Shown piece after piece: positions 8,801 to 16,484 of a stretch of DNA of 64,000 nt. The notes beneath the pieces are model-generated. The model was not told the origin of the DNA, ran no database searches, and was given only the letters and a program-made list of their open reading frames with translations. Numbering within the stretch: the stretch's first letter is position 1; each line of letters opens with the position of its first letter. This DNA comes from Spirochaetia bacterium (GTDB lineage: Bacteria; Spirochaetota; Spirochaetia; Treponematales; Treponemataceae), in the NCBI GenBank assembly GCA_900769975.1, contig CAAGIR010000241.1:9950-73949 (forward strand), read 5' to 3'. The translations under genes and the position numbers were made by a program.

Positions 8801-9958
8801 TTAAAAAAGTCCATTTTGAACCGCATCTTGTTCCGATACTGTAACAGTTTCAGAACCAGTTTTTTCATCTTCTTTTTTTACAGTTTTCTTTGCTTTTTCA
8901 GCATTTTTCTGTTCATCTTTAGATTTTATAACCTGACCTGGAAAAACTTCTGCACGCACTTTTTTTTCTATTTCGCTAGCAAGTTCAGGATTCTGTTCAA
9001 TAAACTTAACGGCGTTTTCCTTACCTTGACCAATTTTTTCATCACCCATAGTATACCACGCACCACGTTTATCTATAATTCCATGTTTTACCGCAGAATC
9101 AAGCAAACTGGCACTCGCAGAAATTCCTTTACCGAAATAAATATCAAGTTCGCACTTCCTGAACGGAGGCGCAACCTTATTTTTTACAATCTTAACTCGT
9201 ACACGGTTACCGACTGCATCTTCGTCACCTTTTCCATCAATTGTTTCAACTCTACGAATTTCCAATCTTACCGAAGAAAAGAATTTCAAAGCTTGTCCGC
9301 CAGTCGTTGTTTCAGGACTGCCAAACATCACTCCAATCTTCATACGAATCTGATTAATAAAAATCACGATACAATTTGATTTTCCAATAATCGCAGTTAA
9401 TTTTCTCAAAGCCTGACTCATAAGACGAGCTTGCATACCCATCACAGCGTCTCCCATTTCACCTTCAATTTCCTTTTCAGGAGTTAAAGCTGCAACAGAA
9501 TCCACAACGATAATATCCACAGCACCGCTTCTTACCAGATTTTCAGTAATCTCAAGAGCCTGCTCACCAGTATCTGGCTGAGACACCCATAATTCATCAA
9601 TATTTACACCAAGATTTTTGGCATAAACAGGATCCAAAGCATGTTCAGCATCCACAAACGCTGCCACACCACCAAGTTTCTGTGATTCCGCAATCGCATG
9701 CAAAGCCAAAGTTGTTTTACCAGAACTTTCAGGACCATACATTTCAATAACACGTCCTTTCGGATAACCGCCAATTCCAAGTGCTTCATCAAGCAGAATC
9801 GACCCAGACGGAATCACTTCAATTCCAGTCACATCAGCTTTATCACCAAGCTTCATCAGGGCACCCTGCCCAAACTGTTTTTCAATCTGAAGACGTGCCG
9901 CCTCCAACGCTTTCATTTTTTCTGAAAGATCCATCGAATTAGAATTTGAACTAGACAT
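8801..9958 (-). CDS. recA: Recombinase RecA
   Basis: DNA strand-exchange ATPase for homologous recombination and repair. It contains IVEIYGPESSGKTT-type Walker A (MYGPESSGKTT), VDSVAALTPEKEIEGEMGD, the L2 region INQIRMKIGVMFGSPETTTGG and the KNKVAPPF segment, followed by an acidic and Lys-rich tail. The ATG at 9958 is chosen; an in-frame GTG at 9967 is also possible, and a long purine-rich GGAGGAAGGTGG serves either. The promoter region holds a large AT-rich inverted repeat. It heads the run recA-folK-scpA-scpB-rluB. Confidence 0.97.
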   Translation of the reverse strand: MSSSNSNSMDLSEKMKALEAARLQIEKQFGQGALMKLGDKADVTGIEVIPSGSILLDEALGIGGYPKGRVIEMYGPESSGKTTLALHAIAESQKLGGVAAFVDAEHALDPVYAKNLGVNIDELWVSQPDTGEQALEITENLVRSGAVDIIVVDSVAALTPEKEIEGEMGDAVMGMQARLMSQALRKLTAIIGKSNCIVIFINQIRMKIGVMFGSPETTTGGQALKFFSSVRLEIRRVETIDGKGDEDAVGNRVRVKIVKNKVAPPFRKCELDIYFGKGISASASLLDSAVKHGIIDKRGAWYTMGDEKIGQGKENAVKFIEQNPELASEIEKKVRAEVFPGQVIKSKDEQKNAEKAKKTVKKEDEKTGSETVTVSEQDAVQNGLF

Positions 9959-10004
9959 AAAAGCCACCTTCCTCCCTATATATAATATGGCCCAAACGTT
10001 GCGA

Positions 10005-10060
10005 TTTTTACCAAAAAATAGAAAAAAATTTTAATTTTTTTTGAATTTTTTTGGTAAAAA
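10005..10060. repeat. 14-bp inverted repeat upstream of recA
   Basis: TTTTTACCAAAAAA (10005-10018) and TTTTTTGGTAAAAA (10047-10060) are exact reverse complements, with an A-tract/T-tract core that can extend the stem. It lies 47 bases upstream of the recA start, in the 196-base gap before the TPR gene. It may be an operator or a terminator for the upstream gene; it lacks a typical GC-rich stem. Confidence 0.6.
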
Positions 10061-10163
10061 GCATTATCATCATATAAAAAAGCTGAAACAAGACTAAAAA
10101 AAAGACTTGAACAGTTTTACAATCTGTTATAAAACCAAAATATATATAATATCATAAAAAAGA

Positions 10164-11255
10164 TTAATTATAAACACTTTGATAAACAGAACGACCTTTT
10201 AAAATAATCTTTCCATCCTGCATTGAAATTTTTGCAAGAATTCTAACATATCTGTTTACATCAATTTGAGGTTCTGATTCAAAATAAACCGTAACAGTTC
10301 CTTCATAACGGGAAAGTGATTCATCTCCTACAAGCAAATCACAACTGAATCCGCCAGATTCATAGCGCACTACATTAGAAATTTTTCCACCCCAGTCAAC
10401 CCAGCAATCTAAATATAAGAAATCGTTTTTTTGAACATCAGAAAAGGACGGAACATCTGAAATGGAATCAAAATCAGGAATTTCAAAATAAGTCATGAGA
10501 ATTGCAGCCTTTTTCTTTATAGAAAGAGAGGCATTGGAATTCAAAATATAATTAACTTCAATCTGCGCTGCATTATCTTTGTGATTTTGAAAAAAGTTTA
10601 AAGCATTTTGGTATCTTTTTGTAATTTCTTTTGTAGAAAATACAAATTTAAAACTTTGTGTAGACAAATCCTTTTCCGTCGCTTCTGATTTTTCATCATC
10701 AGAAAGTTCGAGGACTGTCAAATCCTGTCTAATCTGAGTATATTTTTTTTGTGAATTTAAAAGGGAAAAAGCAAAAACACATCCTGCAATACACGCGGCA
10801 GTTATGATGCACACAAATCTGATTTTTTCAGGATTAATTCCAAGAGGCGGATAAAACTGTTCAATCCGTCCTGTATCAGCCCAACGGCAAATTGTATCAT
10901 AATCACCATGCACTCTGATAAATTCCATCGCACTTGCTGCAACTTTATTTTGCGGATCATTTTCAAGGATTTCAAGATAGTACTGCAAAGCTCTGGCTGT
11001 ATCACCACGTCGTAAAAATATTGCTGCCTGCCCCAGTAAAAGTCTTGTATCAGTAAGCTTTATTTTTCTTGCCATCTGAAAATATGACGAAGATGCACCA
11101 ATATCACCAACATAAAGACAGGCAATCCCCAATGTAAGATAATACTCAAAATTTTCTTCATAAACATCAGCACGAGATTCAAGACGCTTAATCGCCGTTG
11201 CAAAATGACGGCAACGCATATCATGCCATGCTAACGAAAGAACATCCTTTGCCAT
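10164..11255 (-). CDS. TPR protein with single transmembrane segment
   Basis: 363 residues. The N-terminal 130 residues hold TPR-like units (FEYYLTLGIACLYVGDIGASSSYFQMARK, TARALQYYLEILENDPQN). One hydrophobic helix follows at about 146-166 (FVCIITAACIAGCVFAFSLL). The C-terminal 190 residues form an unrecognised domain ending in KISMQDGKIILKGRSVY. Cytoplasmic TPR and an external C-terminal domain is the likely topology. Function unknown. It follows the lipoprotein gene at 11310 by 54 bases, on the same strand. Confidence 0.7.
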   Translation of the reverse strand: MAKDVLSLAWHDMRCRHFATAIKRLESRADVYEENFEYYLTLGIACLYVGDIGASSSYFQMARKIKLTDTRLLLGQAAIFLRRGDTARALQYYLEILENDPQNKVAASAMEFIRVHGDYDTICRWADTGRIEQFYPPLGINPEKIRFVCIITAACIAGCVFAFSLLNSQKKYTQIRQDLTVLELSDDEKSEATEKDLSTQSFKFVFSTKEITKRYQNALNFFQNHKDNAAQIEVNYILNSNASLSIKKKAAILMTYFEIPDFDSISDVPSFSDVQKNDFLYLDCWVDWGGKISNVVRYESGGFSCDLLVGDESLSRYEGTVTVYFESEPQIDVNRYVRILAKISMQDGKIILKGRSVYQSVYN

Positions 11256-11309
11256 AAATTCGATTTACCCCAAATATCTTTTTATTTTACAAGAAATTTG
11301 GAGAAAAAT

Positions 11310-12560
11310 CTACTGTCTTAAAACAGAAAGAATTTCATCAAGTTCGGCATTCAACTGCAGAATTTCTTCACGATTTGCAACCGAAGTATCTTTTTCAAGT
11401 TCCGAAATTCTGTCCAGAAGTTTTTGAATATATTCAGGAGTAAATTTTTCTTTTGGAATGCCGTTTACATTAAATTCAACATTTGGAATCGATTTTTTTT
11501 CGGATACAAGGTTTTCTATTTCAATAACAGCTTCTTTTTCCTGTTCCTTTTCTTCTATTTGAGGAATTTTTTCAACGATACTAGCCACTGCTTCTTCTTT
11601 TTTAGGTTTTACCATTCCATAAACGTAATAATCACCGGCAGGTTCATCGCCGTCAACAGCAAAAGAAATATAATGTGTAATAGTCATGGATTTTTTTGGC
11701 TGAAGTTTTTCAGAAGGCCAGATAACACCAATGCTTGAATTATTATACGACAAAACTGTATCAAAAGCCCTGTAAGAAAGCATATCAGGTTCCCACAAAT
11801 TCTTTGAAAGTGTAGAATAATTTGCAAGAGCAAGAATTTCTACAGGAGTTGTGTCGCCTCCATCAAACAAAAATTGAACTGCAGCCAAATCATTTTTTGT
11901 AACAACCCACTTTTGATTTTGCATTGTCCTGTACATTACTTCACTTTTTACAGGATTATTTCCGCTTGTGTAAAAATGAGTTTGTGTAGTTTCGCCCAAT
12001 ACAGTATCATAAATTGCTTTCAGTGCAAAATCATCTTTTCTTGTACCCATATTTGTGATTGTGTACGTAACTTTTAATGTATCAACTTCACTTTCCAAAG
12101 ATGACTGAATAAAAGAAAAACTTGCCTTTACTTCTGCAACATTTTCTATTTCATAAATAACTGTCATTACGTTTTTTGTTTTCAATACAGAATATTTTAC
12201 ATTTGCATCAGAAATGAGTTTATAAATTTTTCTGCCTGTTTTTAACTGAAGATTTGTAGAGGTATATTCATTTGCTGTTGAAAGAACTGGAATATGTTTA
12301 TCTTTTTGATTAATGACATTGATATTAAACGAACCAAGATTTGGCTTAACTTTTATCTGAATAATTCCCGAAGTTAATTCGATTTCTTTTTTTGAAGTAT
12401 CTACCCAGCCCGTAAGATTTTGCTTTTGTTCTTTCTGAACAGAAGAATCTTGTGAATTTTGAATGTCAGAATCGCTATTATTTCCTGCTTTTGAGGATGT
12501 ACAGGAAATCATTAAAAAAAGAACTACCGTAAAAATAAGTGCAATTTTGATTTTTTTCAT
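11310..12560 (-). CDS. Hypothetical lipoprotein
   Basis: 416 residues. MKKIKIALIFTVVLFLMISC is a clear lipoprotein signal peptide with Cys20 as anchor. A Ser/Asn/Gln-rich linker follows, then a long beta-type region and a charged, coiled-coil-like C-terminus (EKIPQIEEKEQEKEAVIEIEN; ELEKDTSVANREEILQLNAELDEILSVLRQ). No known family recognised. It overlaps the preceding TPR gene by one base (TAATG), so the two are translationally coupled and probably act together at the envelope. Confidence 0.75.
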   Translation of the reverse strand: MKKIKIALIFTVVLFLMISCTSSKAGNNSDSDIQNSQDSSVQKEQKQNLTGWVDTSKKEIELTSGIIQIKVKPNLGSFNINVINQKDKHIPVLSTANEYTSTNLQLKTGRKIYKLISDANVKYSVLKTKNVMTVIYEIENVAEVKASFSFIQSSLESEVDTLKVTYTITNMGTRKDDFALKAIYDTVLGETTQTHFYTSGNNPVKSEVMYRTMQNQKWVVTKNDLAAVQFLFDGGDTTPVEILALANYSTLSKNLWEPDMLSYRAFDTVLSYNNSSIGVIWPSEKLQPKKSMTITHYISFAVDGDEPAGDYYVYGMVKPKKEEAVASIVEKIPQIEEKEQEKEAVIEIENLVSEKKSIPNVEFNVNGIPKEKFTPEYIQKLLDRISELEKDTSVANREEILQLNAELDEILSVLRQ

Positions 12561-13564
12561 TATTTTTCCTCTAAAATACGTTGTGCTTCAAGTGCTTTTG
12601 CTTTTAATGCTTTTAACTGTTCAGAAGTTTCGTCAAACGGAACTTCACTTGGAACATCCAGATCTTCTTTATCAGCTTTTTCAGCAACTTTTTTTTCTTC
12701 AAAATATGAATTTTCTTTTATCTGGGAATCAGGTGTTTTTGGAAAATTATTCTGTTCTATCAAATCTAAGGCATATCGTTCTTCAAGTTGTTGATTTTTC
12801 TGTTCATTTTCTGATTTTAAACTTGCAATTTCGAGCTGCAAGTCTGCTATCTGCCTTTCCAGCTCTTCATTTTTTATTTGAGTTTCCTGCAACTTTTGCC
12901 TTGTCAATGCAACGGACTCAGAATTATACTGTTTAAGCTGTTTTTCGTAATCTTCTTTTGCAGCCAGATACTCTTCACCAGTTTGTTTTAAAAGATAAAG
13001 TAATTTTTCTTCGCGGGAACGTTGAGAAATAGTTTCCATTCTGTAACTTGCGGCAGCTGCTTTTTCAAAATCAGGAAATTCTGTTACAACTCTGTCATAA
13101 ATTGCAACGGCATCGTCGTAACGGTAACCTTCATACAACGATTCCCCAATATAAAAAAGTGCATACGGATATAAATCGCTTTTTTCGTTCTGATGACAAA
13201 AATCACTCAACGCTATAATTGCCTTTTCATATTCGCCTAAATTATAAAGAATTTTTCCTTTGTAATAACTGACTCTGGAAAAATATAAAGAATGAGGAAA
13301 ATTTTCAAGATAAAAATTGCAATCTTCAAGGGCACCTTTATTGTCGCCTGCATTAATTTGTGCTGAAATCAACATATAATAAGTATCTGCATTAACATAC
13401 TCAGGATAAGTCACCGCTTTTTTTAACATTATCTTTGCAGAAGTCCAGTCCCCGACAGAATACGCTTTACAGCCTTCAACAAAAGCCATAGTCGCCGATT
13501 CAGACGAAAAAACAGAGAATACAAAAGTACAAATTATAGCCAAAACTGCAATAATTTTCTTCAT
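12560..13564 (-). CDS. Exported TPR protein with coiled coil (YbgF-like layout)
   Basis: 334 residues. MKKIIAVLAIICTFVFSVFS is a signal peptide, probably cleaved near SES. Residues of about 25-190 form TPR-like repeats (EKAIIALSDFCHQNEKSDLYPYALFYIGESLY; DDAVAIYDRVVTEFPD). Residues of about 200-275 are a coiled coil rich in Gln, Glu and Lys. TPR plus coiled coil recalls YbgF/CpoB proteins, but the order is reversed and the match is structural only. It starts 6 bases after rpe and is coupled to the downstream lipoprotein gene. Confidence 0.72.
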   Translation of the reverse strand: MKKIIAVLAIICTFVFSVFSSESATMAFVEGCKAYSVGDWTSAKIMLKKAVTYPEYVNADTYYMLISAQINAGDNKGALEDCNFYLENFPHSLYFSRVSYYKGKILYNLGEYEKAIIALSDFCHQNEKSDLYPYALFYIGESLYEGYRYDDAVAIYDRVVTEFPDFEKAAAASYRMETISQRSREEKLLYLLKQTGEEYLAAKEDYEKQLKQYNSESVALTRQKLQETQIKNEELERQIADLQLEIASLKSENEQKNQQLEERYALDLIEQNNFPKTPDSQIKENSYFEEKKVAEKADKEDLDVPSEVPFDETSEQLKALKAKALEAQRILEEK

Positions 13565-13570
13565 AAATTT

Positions 13571-14212
13571 TTAACTCCACTTTAAAGTGTTGTTAAAAAA
13601 CGCAGAACCAGAAACAATAACATCAGCACCAGCATCTTTTACGCTTTGCAAAGTTTGTGAATTAACTCCGCCATCGACAGAAATCAAATAATTATATCCT
13701 TTTTCCTGCCTTATTTTTTTTAATTCTGCAATCTTTTCAACACATGAAGGAATGATTTTTTGACCACCCCAACCAGGATTCACAGTCATTATTAATATAA
13801 TATCGGCACATTTTAGTATTTCCGATAGTACATTAATCGGAGTACCAGGACAAATTGAAACACCCGCAAGTTTTCCCATCTCATGAATCATCTGAATAAG
13901 CCGATGTGCATGATTTGTAGCTTCATAATGAAAAGTTATCCAGTCAGCCCCTGCATCTATAAAACTTTGAATCTGATTTTCAGGTTTTTCTACCATTAAA
14001 TGAACGTCAAACGGTAAATGCGTAAGTTTTCTGATTGATCTGACTACAGGCTGACCATAAGTAATTTCAGGAACAAACTGTCCATCCATGACATCAATAT
14101 GAACAACAGTACCATTATTTTCTTCTATTTGCTTAATCGCTTTTTCTAAACTGCAAAAATCGGCCGACAACAAAGACGGAGCCAGTGCAGGTAATTTTAA
14201 ATTCTTTTCCAT
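13571..14212 (-). CDS. rpe: Ribulose-phosphate 3-epimerase
   Basis: Interconverts ribulose-5-phosphate and xylulose-5-phosphate in the pentose phosphate pathway. Landmarks are APSLLSADF, VVHIDVMDGQFVPEITYG, PFDVHLMVEKPE, VNPGWGGQ and VDGGVNSQT, covering the metal ligands and catalytic Asp residues. The start at 14212 (MEKNLKLPALAPSLL) gives 213 residues, the family norm. The frame stays open to 14329 into a repeat sequence, which is not coding. No convincing ribosome binding site is visible. Confidence 0.95.
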   Translation of the reverse strand: MEKNLKLPALAPSLLSADFCSLEKAIKQIEENNGTVVHIDVMDGQFVPEITYGQPVVRSIRKLTHLPFDVHLMVEKPENQIQSFIDAGADWITFHYEATNHAHRLIQMIHEMGKLAGVSICPGTPINVLSEILKCADIILIMTVNPGWGGQKIIPSCVEKIAELKKIRQEKGYNYLISVDGGVNSQTLQSVKDAGADVIVSGSAFFNNTLKWS

Positions 14213-14280
14213 AATTCTATAAAATATCAAAAAATCGAATTTTTTACAATGATTTATAAAAATTAGCGAACATTTACATA

Positions 14281-14528
14281 CCCAGTCGCCTTTCACAGCT
14301 CGCCTATCGGCTCGGTCCTCCGGACTCAAGTCTTATGACTTGCCTGTTCAAGCCTCGGCACGCCGCATCGCACACCCCCTGCACCCCAAACACCTCTCTG
14401 GCGACAATTAAAACAGGGACAGACCTCACTTGCTTCTGCATAAACTCTGCAATTTTCTCCACACTAGCGGCCAAATTATGTCATGCACAACCCGTGCAAG
14501 CTTCGTCATTCTGCTTCGTCATAGTACA
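14281..14528. repeat. GC-richer dispersed repeat region between rpe and deoC
   Basis: This 248-base stretch is GC-richer than its surroundings and holds no gene. Positions 14283-14304 match 20479-20500 exactly (22 bp, beginning CAGTCGCC). CGGCTCGGTC recurs at 14308-14317 and 20506-20515. 14346-14365 matches 20607-20626 with one difference. A small hairpin CAAGTC-TTAT-GACTTG lies between the conserved parts. GGGACAGACCT at 14416-14426 is a copy of the 11-bp motif clustered at 46.6-47.0 kb. Confidence 0.8.
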
Positions 14529-14557
14529 TTGAACTTTTTGCTTTTTACTATTATAAT
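14529..14557 (+). promoter_or_regulatory. Sigma-70-type promoter of deoC
   Basis: TTGAAC (14529-14534), a 17-base spacer and TATAAT (14552-14557). The expected transcription start is within a few bases of the deoC ATG at 14567, leaving little or no leader. Confidence 0.65.
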
Positions 14558-14566
14558 ATAAACATT

Positions 14567-15304
14567 ATGACAAAAAACGAAATTGCATCTTATATTGATC
14601 ATACTCTTTTATTACCACAAGCTGGCATAAAAGAAATAACTCAGTTGTGTCAGGAAGCAAAACGCTACAATTTTGCTTCTGTCTGCATTAATCCTGTTTA
14701 CGTTTCAACAGCACAAAACGAACTGCGCGGTAGCAATGTAAAAATCTGTACGGTAATAGGATTTCCACTTGGCTGCGTTACGACAAAAGATAAAATTGAT
14801 GAATCATTAAATGCAATTTCAAATGGTGCAGATGAAATCGATATGGTAATAAATATTGGAGCTGCAAAAGACGGAAGGTTTTCGGAAGTTGGAACCGACA
14901 TTCTTGAAGTTGTAACAGCTGTAAAAAATGCAGGTTTGCAAATAGGAAAAAAGCTCATCGTAAAGACAATTCTTGAAACCTGCTTTTTAGACGATGCTTC
15001 TATAGAAACATGCTGCCTTTGCGCAAAAAAAGCTGGTGCAGATTTTGTAAAAACATCAACAGGATTTGCCACTCCAAAAGACATCGCAGGAAATCCTTTG
15101 CCAAACGGTGCTAGCGAACATCACATACAAATTATGCGTAAAACTGTAGGCAACGAAATGGGCGTAAAAGCTTCTGGCGGTATTCGTTCTCCCAGAACTG
15201 TCATCACAATGATAGAAGCAGGAGCAAACAGAATAGGCACATCAAGCGGTGTCCACATCATAGAAAACTGGGACGAAACAAAAACAGTAAATATTCCGTT
15301 TTAA
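14567..15304 (+). CDS. deoC: Deoxyribose-phosphate aldolase
   Basis: Cleaves 2-deoxyribose-5-phosphate to glyceraldehyde-3-phosphate and acetaldehyde, in deoxynucleoside salvage. DeoC landmarks are IDHTLLLPQA, VCINPVYV, CTVIGFPLGCVTTKDK, ADEIDMVINIGAAKDG, VKTILETCFLDD (catalytic Lys region), ADFVKTSTGF (Schiff-base Lys) and VKASGGIRSPRT. 245 residues, slightly long. There is no Shine-Dalgarno sequence and the -10 box ends 9 bases before the ATG. It is divergent from rpe and its end overlaps the convergent hydrolase gene by 4 bases. Confidence 0.96.
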   Translation: MTKNEIASYIDHTLLLPQAGIKEITQLCQEAKRYNFASVCINPVYVSTAQNELRGSNVKICTVIGFPLGCVTTKDKIDESLNAISNGADEIDMVINIGAAKDGRFSEVGTDILEVVTAVKNAGLQIGKKLIVKTILETCFLDDASIETCCLCAKKAGADFVKTSTGFATPKDIAGNPLPNGASEHHIQIMRKTVGNEMGVKASGGIRSPRTVITMIEAGANRIGTSSGVHIIENWDETKTVNIPF

Positions 15305-16323
15305 TTTTTTTCATTCAGATAAAAATAAAGCCTGTTATCCTCTATTTTCATTTTAATTTCTTTTGCATCGTGCATCACAGAAAGATATGAACGGACAGTT
15401 GAATTAATCAAGGCAAATTGTCCCACCGACATTTCAAGATTGTTTTTATCTGCCACATACTTTACAATTTCTTCGATAGTTTTTGGTTCTTTTTTCAATG
15501 CTTCAAAAATACACATTCGCGTAGAAAGAATTGCAATTTTGTTTAATTCGGCAGTTTCTTCTATATTCTTTGTAAGAAAATCACCATGACTTGGAATACA
15601 CCACAAAACATTTTGCTGTTTACAAATAATATCAAGAGATTCCATAAATTCAACAGGATTTATGATTAACGGAATCCAGTGCTTGCCAATTTCTGATTTG
15701 GGAAAAATAGAATCACCCGCAAACAAAATTTTACCATCATCTTTTGTATGAACAACAACACACAAAGAACATTGACTGTGACCATGAAGTTCCATAAACG
15801 AAATTTTTCTGCCATCTGATAGTGAAAATTCGTCTTTTTGCGAAACTGTGTAATCAACATTTGTCTGTTCAGGTTTAAAATACAAGGTACGTAATTCGTG
15901 AGGAGGATAACCGCCCCATAAAGTTGCACTCTGTAAAAGCGGAGTTTCCATTCCCCATTTTTCATTAAGATGAGAATAAATTTTACAATTTGTCTTTTGC
16001 TTTATAAAATTATGGCCACCGACATGATCAGCATGACAGTGAGTGGAAATAATCGCTTTTATTTCGTAAAATTCTTCTGCATTCTCAAAAAAATTATCAA
16101 GAACATCTAGAACATATTCGCCGTCAATTTCTGAACAACCCGAATCAATAAGAATAACGTGCTTTTTTACTGGTTCGCAGTTGGCAGCACAGCAGGAAGA
16201 AGTATTTTCGCAGTGAAAGTCTTTTTCAAAATTTTGAGTAATTATGACACCTATATTCGTATTTCCTGGAATAACGAAAACTCCGTCAGAAAGTTCAAGA
16301 ATTTTTGTCGAAAAATTTTCCAC
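15301..16323 (-). CDS. Metallo-beta-lactamase-fold hydrolase
   Basis: 340 residues. The metal motif HxHxDH is present in STHCHADHVGGHN, with further ligand histidines in LHGHSQCSLCVVVH, GDSIF and PSHGDF. The C-terminal 80 residues have the helical character seen in the beta-lactamase-2-like (LACTB2) subgroup. An unusual Cys-rich insert (CENTSSCCAANCEP, about 35-48) lies near the N-terminus between two core strands and could bind a metal or be a loop. The substrate is unknown; glyoxalase-II-like thioester hydrolysis is one possibility. Confidence 0.85.
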   Translation of the reverse strand: MENFSTKILELSDGVFVIPGNTNIGVIITQNFEKDFHCENTSSCCAANCEPVKKHVILIDSGCSEIDGEYVLDVLDNFFENAEEFYEIKAIISTHCHADHVGGHNFIKQKTNCKIYSHLNEKWGMETPLLQSATLWGGYPPHELRTLYFKPEQTNVDYTVSQKDEFSLSDGRKISFMELHGHSQCSLCVVVHTKDDGKILFAGDSIFPKSEIGKHWIPLIINPVEFMESLDIICKQQNVLWCIPSHGDFLTKNIEETAELNKIAILSTRMCIFEALKKEPKTIEEIVKYVADKNNLEMSVGQFALINSTVRSYLSVMHDAKEIKMKIEDNRLYFYLNEKN

Positions 16324-16484
16324 TGACTTCTCCGTTTATGTATCAACTGAAAATATTAATATTAACCTGATTTTACGCTGTCAAAAAAAGTAACGCCATT
16401 TTGAATTATCATTAATTTTATGAATATATTAATTTTAATGATAAAAACAACTTAACTTTTCAAGACAGCTCCAGCCACATTAAA

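Noticed and set aside
10080..10163. LexA-type SOS box upstream of recA
   Set aside because: The AACAG/CTGTT pair is in the opposite order to an E. coli LexA site and no B. subtilis-type site was seen.
14213..14329. Extended start for rpe
   Set aside because: This is repeat sequence shared with 20.5 kb; normal Rpe starts at 14212.
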